A stretch of DNA of 14,671 bases from Flavobacterium sp. (GCA_012032075.1 JAAURU010000034.1:1-14671), one strand, 5' to 3'; positions 1 to 9,099 are shown, numbered from the stretch's first letter. Notes: generated by a model from the letters alone, not told the origin. Numbers and translations: made by a program.

Positions 1-137
1 AATTAAAAAACAAATTTTTAATTTCATAAATAACTACATATTTAATCAATACATCTAACATAACTATCCTTTTAACGATTTTAAAAAATAAACTGTTAAT
101 ATTTTTCTTAAAAAAGTTTTCTTCTAAAAAAAAAAAT

Positions 138-145
138 TACTTTTG
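138..145 (+). promoter_or_regulatory. Putative -7 box of the exopolysaccharide operon promoter
   Basis: The sequence TACTTTTG is an exact match to the Bacteroidetes primary sigma factor -7 consensus TAnnTTTG. It lies 28 bases before the ATG at 174 and is preceded by A/T-rich DNA with a TTTTC run near 117-121 where a -33 element would be. No other good promoter is visible before the next three genes, so it probably drives the whole operon. Confidence 0.6.
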
Positions 146-173
146 TGCGCTGAAAGTAAAGCTATTACCATTA

Positions 174-1330
174 ATGACACTTAACCTACAAAACAACTTC
201 TTTGAAGATGTTATTACTATTATTGAAAAAGATTTTAACTTTGTGTTTGAACCACATCACATTTTTATTTTTTTTAATCTTTGTTTTTATTCCATTAATT
301 ATCTTTTTTGTAGTAACCATTATAAGCACACTAGTTTATAATAGATACCAAGACGATAAGTTTGTAAAAAACATCAATGAAATTGAGGAACATATTAATT
401 CATTTCTTATTTCCACAATTTTTTCAGAAAGTGATACTAGTAGTCTCAAAAAAACTATTAAAGAATTTGATAAAAAATATATCAATAATGATGACCGATT
501 AAAAAAATATGTTTTTGAAAAAATCATTCACATAAAAGAAAATATTAATGATATATATGAACACCGTATTATCTTAATTTATAAATATTTTAAATTTGAT
601 AAACTTACTAATTCTCTTATTAGGAAAAGTAATTGGCAAGATAAATCTGAGGCTTTTTATCACTATCAAAGCTTAGATTATAAAATTAAAAAAGGTCACA
701 TTAAAAAATATTTGAACAGTAAAAATCCTCAACTAAAATCAAACGCTATTATTGCATATATATCATTATCTGATGAAAAGTTTAGTTATTTAGATAATTT
801 TGAATATCCTATTTCTAAAGCTGATGAATTAAAAATTTTAAACATTATCTACAAGAAAAAAGCAACAATGCCTAAAAATATAGAGCAATGGCTAGACAAT
901 AAAAATGTTTCTATCGTTGCCATTGCAATAAAATTGATGATGCGTTACAAACATAAATTAACCAATGAACAAACTTATAAATTATTACAAAACGAAGATA
1001 AAAAGGTAAGAAAAGAAACTATAATAGCTTCTAGAGAACTTTTCAATTTTGAAGTTAGTGATATTCTTTTAAACCATTATCCTAAAGAAACTAGTCCTAC
1101 TAATAAAATCATATTGTTACAAACACTATCAGAAATTGGTAATGAAAATGTTGTAAAACATTACAACAAAAAATTAAAAATGAGAGCAATATTGAAATCA
1201 AATTTGCTTTAATACATTGCATCTACAATATTAAGAAAACATTTTTGATAACTACAAATATGTAACAAAAACGGAAGAAGATACTATACAAAAAATGTTA
1301 TTACATATTAAAAATCCTTATTTAAATTGA
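174..1330 (+). CDS. Membrane-anchored HEAT-repeat protein (frameshifted)
   Basis: This is the first gene of the operon. It encodes a hydrophobic membrane segment near the N-terminus followed by a Lys/Ile/Asn-rich helical region resembling HEAT repeats, best seen in the last third. No enzyme motif is visible; a scaffold role next to the glycosyltransferase is inferred. The uninterrupted frame runs from a TTG at 202 (ATG at 208) to a stop at 1212, but the coding signal continues. Adding one A in the 1176-1180 run and one T in the 1242-1246 run gives a smooth continuation ending ...HIKNPYLN at a TGA (1328-1330) that overlaps the next gene's TTG start. The N-terminus is also doubtful: an ATG at 174 opens a soluble leader (MTLNLQNNFFEDV...) that joins the membrane segment if one T is removed from the T8 run at 268-275. 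I favour 174, giving about 385 residues; the alternative is 208. Confidence 0.65.
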
Positions 1331-2752
1331 AAACATTTGAGCATATTATTCATGCTTCAGAATATTTTTTTGGAGTTTATTCTATCATCTACATTTTAAT
1401 TTATACAATTTTAGCAATATTTTCATTTAAACAAATTAAAAAATATTATGAATCAAAAAACTTCTTACACAAAGATGTTTTAATTCGGTCAAATGACACC
1501 ATAGGAGTATCTATTGTAGCTCCAGCTTATAATGAAGGTGTAACTATTGTTTATAATGTAAAATCTTTGTTGTTACAAGAGTATCCAAAATATGAAATCA
1601 TTATTGTAAATGATGGCAGTACAGATGATACTTTAGAAAAACTAATAAAAGAATTTGAGCTTGTAAAGGTTGACTTTTATTATATAGAGAAAATAGTCAC
1701 TCAACCAGTAAGAGGTCATTATAAATCAACTAATCCAGTTTATAATAAATTATTAGTAGTTGACAAAGAAAATGGAAAAAGTAAAGCTGATGGGTCAAAT
1801 GCTGGAATAAATTCGGCAAAATATCCACTTTTCATTTGTACTGATGTTGATTGTATTTTAAGAAAAGATACTGTTGCTGTATTAGTAAAACCTTTTATTG
1901 AAAGTACTACTAAAGTAATTGCAGCAGGAGCAGCTATTAGAATTGCTAACTCCTGTACTTTTAAAGAAGGAATGCTAGACGAATCGCACTATCCTACCAA
2001 TTTTTTTGCTCGTTTTCAAGAACTAGAATACATTCGCTCATTTCTATTTGGTAGAATGGCTTGGAGTAAAATAAATGGTTTACTACTAGTTTCTGGAGGT
2101 CTTGGTATTTTTGACAAAGAAACAGTTATTGCAGTGGGTGGTTATTGGCATAAATCACTTGGAGAAGACTTAGAATTAATAACTCGCATGCGTAAATACA
2201 TGCATGAAAATAAGAAAAAATTCATAATTACTTATGTTCCAGAATCTTTATGCTGGACAGAAGTTCCTTCTACAAAAGAGATATTTTTAAGACAAAGAGT
2301 TAGATGGGCAAGAGGTTTAATTCAAACATTACATTTACATAGAAATGTGATACTTAATCCAAAATATGGCAGAACTGGACTTATTGCTTTTCCATATTAT
2401 GTAGCTTGTGAATTTGCTGTTCCCATATTAGAAGTAATAGGTATAATCTTTATCATTTTAAACATTGTTTTTTTTGGTATTAATTATCCCTTTTTTATTG
2501 CTATTACGATATCAGTTTATTTTGTTTTATGTGCTTATTACTTTGATTTCGGTTTCATTAGATCAAAAAGTACACAAACAATATTCTAGTATTAAGGAAA
2601 TATTAATCTTAATAGCAATGATCTTTATTGAACCTATTGTATATCATCCTTTAAATGTTTATACATCAATAAAAGGCTATTATCATTTCTTAATGAATAA
2701 AGAAAAAAAATGGGGAATAATGATTCGAAAAGGATTCAATAAAAAACAATAA
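1327..2752 (+). CDS. Processive family-2 glycosyltransferase (exopolysaccharide synthase-like, frameshifted)
   Basis: This is a membrane GT2 synthase of the cellulose/poly-N-acetylglucosamine synthase type, which polymerises a sugar from a UDP-sugar at the inner membrane. All catalytic motifs are present: VNDGS with D96, TDVDC with D173 and D175, the GED acid at E280-D281 and the QRVRW product-binding motif at 323-327. One membrane helix lies at about 13-34 and at least two after residue 350. The start is TTG at 1327: no ATG exists in frame before residue 216, and the TTG overlaps the preceding gene's TGA as TTGA, suggesting translational coupling. The frame breaks at 2589, but an overlapping frame carries the family-like C-terminus (SLDQKVHKQYSS ... 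GIMIRKGF) to 2752. Removing one T from the run at 2520-2523 joins them into about 474 residues. The polymer cannot be named from the sequence. Confidence 0.88.
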
Positions 2753-2754
2753 TT

Positions 2755-4008
2755 ATGTATAGAAAAATTAAATATTCAGTTTTTTTTGTTTTAATACCAG
2801 CCTTTATTTATTCTCAAAAAATAAATACCGATAGTCTTTTGGTTATAACCAATGATGCCTTCGCTAAAGAAGCAAATTACGTTAAAGCAATTAAATTAGG
2901 GCAATTGGGTATAAAAGAAGCTCCAAATTACCTTGATTTTATGTTTATTTATGGATGCGCGCTTATCATAAAACAAATGCTATTGATAGTGCTCGATTTT
3001 ATTATTCTCATGTTATAAAAATTAATCCAAAATATAAAGAAACTTTCCTCTATCTAACAAAATTAGAAACAGAACAAAAAAATTATGTTGCAGGACTTGA
3101 AATTATCAACAATGGAATTGCAATTTATCCGTATGAAATAGATTTCTACAAACAAAAGTCCTATATACTTAAACTTCAAAAAGACAATAAAAAACGATTG
3201 CATTTTTAGAGGAAATGAAACAAAAATTTCCTGATGAAGCTTACTTTAAAAATGAACTCGAAAATATTAAAAACGAAACAGAACTTGACCAAATAGGCTT
3301 TAACTATTCTTACACTCATTTTAACAGATCTAATTATGGCCCTTGGCACTACTCTAGCATTCAATATTTAAGACAAAGAGAAAAGATAACACTAATAGGA
3401 AGAGTAAACTTTACCGATAGACGAGTAAATGGTAGTAGCACAAATTCGGGATTGCTATATGAATTTGAAACTTACTTTAAAAATTACGAAAAAAGTTATT
3501 CTTATTTTAATATTGGTTTTGGTAATGAAAGTGTGTTTCCTAAATTCAAAATTTCTTATTCCTATTTTCAAGATTTAGGAAAAGGATGGGAAGGAGAAAT
3601 GGGTTATAGATATAATGAAAGAGAAGTTGAAAAAATCAATTCTGGAGTTATAGGTATAGGCAAATATTTTGGTTCTAACTGGATAAATGCAAGAACTTAT
3701 GTTTTTAGTCGCAGAAAACAAAACAATATCCATCATTAGCAATAACATATCGTTACTATTTCAATACAAAATATGATTATTTTAGTCTATTAGCAGGATA
3801 TGGAACGTCACCAGATGAAAGAGTAACTTTAACACAATTTGAACAAAGAGTTGCATTAAATTCAAAAAGAATTGGAATTGGATATAATAAACTATATTAT
3901 TCTAGATACTTCTTTGGTATTCTAGCAAACTATAATAATCAGGAATATTTTCCAGAAAAATTTCAAAATGAAATAACTATTTCACTTACCCTAAATTATA
4001 AATTATAA
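2755..4008 (+). CDS. YaiO-like TPR and outer-membrane beta-barrel protein (frameshifted)
   Basis: This is a likely outer-membrane partner of the glycosyltransferase. It begins with a signal peptide (residues 1-20, ending IYSQ), followed by TPR-like helices (APNYLDF..., AYHKTNAIDSARFYYSHVIKINP). The second half alternates aromatic and polar residues in the manner of a beta-barrel (YSYTHFNRSNYG, YFNIGFGNESVFPKFKISYSYF) and ends with a beta-strand, ISLTLNYKL. It lies in four frames: 2755-3018, about 2940-3209, about 3190-3739, and about 3719-4008. One extra base at each of 2937-2940 (T run), 3189-3194 (A run) and 3715-3718 (A run) restores a single product of about 418 residues. The TPR-plus-barrel design parallels PgaA and BcsC, which pass polysaccharide through the outer membrane; a similar job here is inferred. 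It starts 2 bases after the glycosyltransferase stop and ends 4 bases before the receiver gene. Confidence 0.82.
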
Positions 4009-4012
4009 TAGT

Positions 4013-4375
4013 ATGTCTAAAAAAATTCTTATTATTGAAGATGATAAAATTATAAAAAACATTATTGAGTTTTTATTAAAAAAAGAAAATTACGAAATTG
4101 AAATTGCATATGATGGTTTAGAAGGTATTGAAAAAATAGAATCCTTTTCACCCGATTTAATTATTACAGATATAATGTTACCTTTCAAATCTGGATTAGA
4201 AGTTACTTCCTATTCTAAAAAGAAATATCCAAAAATTAATGTAATAGTAATTTCTTCATTAGGTAAAGAAGATTTAACTGTAATTGAAGCCTTCAAATTA
4301 GGAGCAGATGATTTAATTGCCAAACCCTTTAATCCAATTGAATTAGTATTAAGAGTAAAACGCTTTTTTATATAA
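4013..4375 (+). CDS. Stand-alone CheY-like response regulator receiver
   Basis: This is a receiver domain of 120 residues with no output domain. The acidic pocket is D10-D11, the phosphoacceptor is D53 (LIITDIMLP), the switch Ser is S81 or S82 in VISSLG, and the conserved Lys is K104 in AKPF. The start follows the YaiO-like gene by 4 bases and the terminator lies 18 bases after the stop, so it is the last gene of the operon. The lack of a DNA-binding domain suggests that it acts by protein contact, perhaps controlling the synthase or the HEAT protein; this is inference. No histidine kinase is in the window, so its kinase must lie elsewhere. Confidence 0.92.
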   Translation: MSKKILIIEDDKIIKNIIEFLLKKENYEIEIAYDGLEGIEKIESFSPDLIITDIMLPFKSGLEVTSYSKKKYPKINVIVISSLGKEDLTVIEAFKLGADDLIAKPFNPIELVLRVKRFFI

Positions 4376-4392
4376 ATTTGAAACCATTAATT

Positions 4393-4435
4393 AAAAAGCC
4401 TCTAATTCATACAAATAAGAGACTTTTTATTTTTA
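4393..4435. terminator. Bidirectional intrinsic terminator between the receiver gene and glmM
   Basis: AAAAAGCCTCT (4393-4403) pairs with AGAGACTTTTT (4418-4428) with one mismatch around a 14-base loop. It is followed by more T on the plus strand and by an A/T-rich run on the minus strand. It sits between two convergent genes and can serve both. Confidence 0.75.
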
Positions 4436-4446
4436 ACACATGATAT

Positions 4447-5847
4447 CTATATTCCAGCTATTAACTTAAGTTCATTTACAAAACGTTCTGCTAAAACATC
4501 AGCCGCTTTTTGAGTAGGAGCTTCGGTATAAATACGAATAATGGGTTCTGTATTTGATTTTCTTAAATGTACCCATTCTGTAGGAAAATCAATTTTAACA
4601 CCATCAATTGTACTAATGTCTTCACTAGCATATTCTTTGGTCATAGTTTCTAAAATCAAATCAACATCAATTTGAGGAATTAATTCAATTTTATTTTTAC
4701 TCATAAAATATTGTGGATAACTAGCTCTTAATTGGGCAACCGTCATGTCTAAGTTGGCTAAATGTGTTAAAAACAAAGCCACACCTACTAAACTATCTCT
4801 ACCATAATGACTTTCTGGATAAATTATTCCTCCATTTCCTTCACCACCTATAATAGCATTTGTTTCTTTCATTAAAGTCACCACATTTACTTCACCTACA
4901 GCGCTTGCGTGGTATTTCCCACCATGTTTTTCTGTAATATCTCGTAAAGCACGAGAAGAAGACATGTTAGAAACCGTATTCCCTTTGGTTTTTCCCAAAA
5001 CATAATCAGCAACTGCTACAAGGGTATATTCTTCTCCAAACATTTCACCATCATTTGAAATAAAAGCTAATCTATCTACATCTGGATCGACCACAATTCC
5101 AAAATCGGCTTTTTCTTCTACTACTAGTTTGCAAATATCTCCTAAATGTTCTTTTAAAGGTTCAGGATTATGTGGAAAATGACCATTTGGTTCACAATAC
5201 AACTTCACCACTTCAACACCCATTTGCTCTAGCAAATCTGGTATAACAATTCCTCCTGATGAATTAACTCCATCAACAACCACTTTAAATTTCTTTGCTT
5301 TTACAGCTTCAACATCTACAAGAGGAAGTTCTAAGACTTCATCAATATGTATATCCATGTACGATGAATTCTCGGTCACTTCACCTAAACTATCAACATC
5401 ACTAAAATCAAAAGCTTCAGCATCAGCAATTTCTAATATTTTAGCACCCTCAGCTCCACTTAAAAATTCTCCTTTGGCATTCAATAATTTTAAAGCATTC
5501 CATTGTTTTGGATTATGAGAAGCTGTTAAAATAATTCCACCATCTGCTTTTTCAAGAGGCACAGCAATTTCAACAGTAGGAGTAGTTGACAAGCCTAAAT
5601 CAATGACATCAATTCCTAATCCTACTAAGGTGTTTTGAACTAGATTATGAATCATTGATCCAGAAATTCTTGCATCTCTTCCAATGACAACCTTAAGCTT
5701 TCTTTCTACTTCTAACTTCCCACTTCCTTCTTTTAAAAAAGTACCATAAGCTGCTGCAAATTTAACAGCATCTACTGGTGTAAGATTATCACCAACATTC
5801 CCACCTATTGTTCCACGTATTCCAGATATCGATTTTATTAAGGTCAT
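4447..5847 (-). CDS. glmM: Phosphoglucosamine mutase / phosphomannomutase family enzyme
   Basis: This is an alpha-D-phosphohexomutase of 466 residues, most likely the enzyme that turns glucosamine-6-phosphate into glucosamine-1-phosphate for UDP-GlcNAc synthesis in the cytoplasm. All four family motifs are intact: TASHNP with phosphoserine S110, the Mg-binding loop DPDVDR at 254-259, the sugar-binding loop GEGNGG at 335-340, and the phosphate-binding loop RKSNTEP at 429-435 followed by R438. The frame is unbroken and begins at ATG (5847). It is transcribed alone, with its own promoter and a shared terminator. Sequence alone does not exclude phosphomannomutase activity, but Bacteroidetes homologues of this length are usually assigned as GlmM. 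Its product feeds GlcNAc-type polymers, so a metabolic link to the neighbouring polysaccharide operon is possible, though its housekeeping role explains it equally well. Confidence 0.93.
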   Translation of the reverse strand: MTLIKSISGIRGTIGGNVGDNLTPVDAVKFAAAYGTFLKEGSGKLEVERKLKVVIGRDARISGSMIHNLVQNTLVGLGIDVIDLGLSTTPTVEIAVPLEKADGGIILTASHNPKQWNALKLLNAKGEFLSGAEGAKILEIADAEAFDFSDVDSLGEVTENSSYMDIHIDEVLELPLVDVEAVKAKKFKVVVDGVNSSGGIVIPDLLEQMGVEVVKLYCEPNGHFPHNPEPLKEHLGDICKLVVEEKADFGIVVDPDVDRLAFISNDGEMFGEEYTLVAVADYVLGKTKGNTVSNMSSSRALRDITEKHGGKYHASAVGEVNVVTLMKETNAIIGGEGNGGIIYPESHYGRDSLVGVALFLTHLANLDMTVAQLRASYPQYFMSKNKIELIPQIDVDLILETMTKEYASEDISTIDGVKIDFPTEWVHLRKSNTEPIIRIYTEAPTQKAADVLAERFVNELKLIAGI

Positions 5848-5875
5848 AATTATTTATAAAATTTATAAGTTTAAC

Positions 5876-5893
5876 TTACTAAAATGTTAGTAA
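5876..5893. promoter_or_regulatory. Perfect 7-bp dyad at the probable glmM transcription start
   Basis: TTACTAA-AATG-TTAGTAA is a perfect inverted repeat. It lies just downstream, in the glmM direction, of the putative -7 box at 5898-5905, so it would cover about +1 to +18. An operator or an mRNA 5' hairpin is possible; no regulator can be named. Confidence 0.35.
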
Positions 5894-5897
5894 AAAG

Positions 5898-5905
5898 CAA
5901 ATATA
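5898..5905 (-). promoter_or_regulatory. Putative -7 box for glmM
   Basis: On the minus strand this reads TATATTTG, an exact TAnnTTTG match, 50 bases upstream of the glmM ATG. No convincing -33 element was found. Confidence 0.5.
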
Positions 5906-5939
5906 ATTATTCTAAGAAATTAATTTAATCTAAAAATTA

Positions 5940-5947
5940 TATATTTA
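5940..5947 (+). promoter_or_regulatory. Weak -7 box for the ACP phosphodiesterase-like gene
   Basis: TATATTTA matches TAnnTTTG at all but the last base and lies 41 bases before the ATG at 5989. It is a plausible promoter for the acpH-like/alkD-like pair. Confidence 0.3.
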
Positions 5948-5988
5948 CGAAAGTAAACTTTTAAATTCTTAACCTACAAGTATAACAG

Positions 5989-6582
5989 ATGAATTTCCTA
6001 GCACATACTTATCTTTCTGGAGAAAATAATCTCATAAAAATAGGAAATTTCATGGCTGATGGAATTAAAGGTGATGATTATAATAATTTTCAACCTTTCA
6101 TTAAAAAAGGAATTTTATTGCATAGAGAGATTGATACTTTTACTGATGCCAATTTAATATTCAGACAAAGCAAACATAGATTACATGAACGATATGGTCA
6201 TTATTCTGGAGTAATAATAGATATTTTTTATGATCATTTTTTGGCTAAAAATTGGTCTAATTATTCAGCAACTCCATTAAATATTTATGTTTCAAATTTT
6301 TACAAACTGTTAGAAAACAATTATGATTTACTAACACCAAGAATTCAAAAAATGATGCCTAGTATGATTAAACAAAATTGGTTACTAAGTTATGCCACAC
6401 TAGAAGGAATAGGAACAATACTTTACCAAATGGACTATAGAACGAAGTTTAAATCTAAAATGCAATATTCTATTGAAGAATTAGTACAATTTTACACCGA
6501 TTTTGAAAATGAATTCACACTATTTTTTGAAGAAATAAGAACCCATTCTCAAAACAAACTGAATGAATTAAATGGAATTTAA
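5989..6582 (+). CDS. Acyl carrier protein phosphodiesterase-like protein (DUF479 family)
   Basis: This 197-residue protein resembles AcpH, which removes the 4'-phosphopantetheine group from acyl carrier protein. Visible family motifs are MNFLAH at the N-terminus, GNFMAD with D24, GILLHREIDTFTD with H45, D49 and D53, and DIFYDHFLAKNW with D78, D82 and H83. These His and Asp positions fit the HD-phosphohydrolase-like metal site of the family. The length equals that of the E. coli protein (about 193). Its last 11 bases overlap the start of the AlkD-like gene, so the two are probably co-transcribed. The biochemical role in Bacteroidetes is not established, so the name is family-based. Confidence 0.85.
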   Translation: MNFLAHTYLSGENNLIKIGNFMADGIKGDDYNNFQPFIKKGILLHREIDTFTDANLIFRQSKHRLHERYGHYSGVIIDIFYDHFLAKNWSNYSATPLNIYVSNFYKLLENNYDLLTPRIQKMMPSMIKQNWLLSYATLEGIGTILYQMDYRTKFKSKMQYSIEELVQFYTDFENEFTLFFEEIRTHSQNKLNELNGI

Positions 6583-7237
6583 GAACGAATTAATTAAATT
6601 GTTACAAGTAAATTCTAATAATGAATTAGCTGTTCCAATGGAAAATTACTTAAAAAACAATTTTACTTTTTTTGGGATAAAAACCGATAAAAGAAGAGCG
6701 TTTTTAAAATTAGTTTATGAAAAACATAAAACGGAAATAAAAGAGAACTATAGAACTATTACTTGGGAATTATTTCAAGAAAAAGAACGTGAATGTCATC
6801 ATTGTGCTATTGACTTAATAAGCAAAGAAATCAAGAAAAAATTCGTTTTAAATGATATAGCATTAATTGAAAAACTTATAATTACAAATTCTTGGTGGGA
6901 CACCGTTGATTTCATTGCAAAATATTTATTAGGTGGCTATTTACAACAGTTTCCAAATGAAACTTTTCCAGTAATTGAACAATTTTCAAACGCTGAAAAT
7001 ATTTGGTTAAACCGAAGTGCTATTATTTTTCAATTGAGTTATAAAGAAAAAACTAATTTTGATTTATTAAAATCGGAATGTGAAAAGCATAAACACTCTA
7101 CTGAATTTTTCATTCAAAAAGCAATAGGTTGGGCATTGCGAGATTATAGTCGTTTTAATCCAAAGGCTGTTAAAGGATATGTAGCTTCAACAAATTTGAA
7201 ACCTTTAAGTAAAAAAGAAGCTTTACGATTACTTTAA
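6572..7237 (+). CDS. AlkD-like DNA alkylation repair protein
   Basis: This 221-residue all-helical protein belongs to the AlkD/AlkC superfamily of HEAT-like (ALK) repeat DNA glycosylases, which excise positively charged alkylated bases such as 3-methyladenine and 7-methylguanine. The active-site residues known from Bacillus cereus AlkD can be found at the same numbers here: W109 and D113 in NSWWDTVDF, R148 in IWLNRSAIIF and W187 in AIGWALRDYSR. The frame is intact and the catalytic set complete, so activity is likely. Its ATG lies inside the end of the preceding ACP phosphodiesterase-like gene (11-base overlap), which suggests coupled translation. The known chemistry is non-flipping base excision. 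Confidence 0.9.
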   Translation: MEFKNELIKLLQVNSNNELAVPMENYLKNNFTFFGIKTDKRRAFLKLVYEKHKTEIKENYRTITWELFQEKERECHHCAIDLISKEIKKKFVLNDIALIEKLIITNSWWDTVDFIAKYLLGGYLQQFPNETFPVIEQFSNAENIWLNRSAIIFQLSYKEKTNFDLLKSECEKHKHSTEFFIQKAIGWALRDYSRFNPKAVKGYVASTNLKPLSKKEALRLL

Positions 7238-7253
7238 ACCTCTTTTAAAATTG

Positions 7254-7261
7254 TATTTTCG
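7254..7261 (+). promoter_or_regulatory. Possible -7 box for the CLC gene
   Basis: TATTTTCG differs from TAnnTTTG at one base and ends 18 bases before the ATG at 7280. It would give a very short leader, so confidence is low. Confidence 0.3.
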
Positions 7262-7279
7262 CATAAATTAAATTTTCAA

Positions 7280-9099
7280 ATGCCTAACAAGCAAAAAAAA
7301 TCCATTTTAAAATTTATTATTAAAAGTTTCAAGCGATTGGAACGCTTAATTTTTGTTTTAAAATCGTTAGTTACACCTAGACAATTTATTTATTTTTCTT
7401 GTATCCTTGTTGGAATATCTTGTGCTTTAGCAGTTATTTTACTAAAAACATTTGCCCACTGGGTTTATAATTTTTCTCAATATTTAGATGCTTTTTATCA
7501 TTTACCCTATAGTAATAGTACCTTACCTATTATTGGTATTCTAATAACTGTAGTTATAGTTAATAAGTTTTTAGGTGGTTCTATTCAAAAAGGTACATCT
7601 CATATAATGCATGCTGTTGCCAAAAAAAGAGGTTTTATGCCTTTTAAGCAAATGTATTCACAAATAATCACCAGCTCATTTACTGTTGGTTTAGGCGGAA
7701 GTGCTGGTTTAGAATCACCTATTACGATTACTGGAGCTGCTTTTGGGAGTAATTATGCACAAAATTATCGATTAAGTAAAAAAGATAGAACTTTACTACT
7801 TGCTTGCGGAGTTGCCTCTGGTATTGCAGCAGCTTTTAATGCTCCTATTGCTGGAGTTTTGTTTGCAATCGAGGTAGTTTTAGCAGAAATAAGCATAACC
7901 GCTTTTATACCCATTATGATAAGTGCTGCCACTGGAGCATTGGTTTCAACAATAATACTTAAAGAATCCATTTTATTAAGTTTCAAGCAAGGAGAAGTTT
8001 TTGATTATCATAATATTCCATTATATGTTGTTTTAGGATTACTTTCTGGATTAGTGTCTATTAATTATTCCAGAACTTTTAGAAAAATCGAACATTTTTT
8101 TGGAAATTTAAAAATGGGAACATACAAGAAAGCACTATTTGGAGCATCTATTTTGGCTGTTTTAATTTTCTTTTTCCCATCATTATTTGGTGAAGGTTAC
8201 GAAAGTATAAAAACACTTGCTAGTGCTCATCCTGAAAAAATATTAGACAATACTCTACTGGAAAGTTTTAAAAATAAAAAGTGGATAGTACTGACTTTTG
8301 TAGGAATTACAATGCTTATAAAAGTATATGCCACTGGATTAACATTAGGATCTGGTGGAAATGGTGGAAACTTTGCTCCTTCGCTATTTGTAGGTTCTTT
8401 TTTAGGCTTTTTAGTAGCTCAATTTTCCAATTTCATAGGAATTACAAAACATTTATCTGTAAGTAATTTTACATTAGTTGGAATGGCTGGAATTTTAAGT
8501 GGTTTATTTCATGCACCACTTACAGCAATTTTCTTAATTGCCGAAATTACAGGTGGTTATAACTTAATGGTTCCGTTGATGATTGTTTCTTCGGTTAGTT
8601 ATGCTATTTCGAAACGATTTGAACCTTATTCATTTGATATTAAAAATTTGGCAGATAAAGGAGAAGCATTTACAAATGATAAGGATAGAAACATTTTAAA
8701 TTCATTAGAAATCAATGATTTCATATTGTCCGATTACAAAGCCGTTTCAGAATCAAATTCTCTTGAAAACTTAGTAGAAACTATAAAACATTCTGATGCT
8801 ACAGTTTTTCCAGTGCTTAACAATAAAAAAGAATTACTTGGTTTAATACATTTGGATTCAATAAGACACATTATTTTTTCATCCTTTAAAATTAAATATA
8901 CTTCTACACATGAAGTCATGCAAGCACCTAAAGAGATTATATCACACAAAGAAAGTATAGAAAGTATTTTAGAAAAATTTGAAAAAACAAACACAACTAT
9001 ACTTCCCGTTTTTAAAAATCAAGAATTCATTGGATTTATTTATAAAACTATGATTTTAGAAAATACAGGGATCAACTTAAAGAAATGATTATTGAGTAA
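7280..9099 (+). CDS. CLC-family chloride channel/transporter with CBS domains (3' frameshift)
   Basis: This is a polytopic inner-membrane CLC protein. The core (about residues 30-450) shows a GLESP version of the GREGP gate motif, with the gating Glu at E145, AGVLFAIEVVL at 191-201, GGNFAPSLFVG for the GxFxP segment, and GILSGLFHAPLTAIFLIAEITGGYN near the end. Two CBS-type modules follow at about 470-600 and may bind adenine nucleotides. The usual GSGIP filter reads KGTSHI. The Val after E198 sits where antiporters carry the internal proton Glu. The uninterrupted frame stops at 9088 (...INLKK), but one extra A in the run at 9060-9063 gives ...LEKYRDQLKEMIIE ending at 9099, a much more typical C-terminus; full length is then about 606 residues. 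Ion selectivity is not determined. Confidence 0.9.

Noticed and set aside
1..23. AT-only inverted repeat AATTAAAAA-ACAAA-TTTTTAATT as a terminator of an upstream gene
   Set aside because: It has no G/C pairs and no gene is visible to its left, so chance in AT-rich DNA is likely.
174..4008. Programmed frameshifting as the reason for the split operon genes
   Set aside because: The sites lack a common slippery heptamer and the pattern recurs in unrelated genes.
8734..8994. Minus-strand open frame inside the CLC gene
   Set aside because: It is a shadow of the CBS-domain coding frame, with no start signal or family resemblance.
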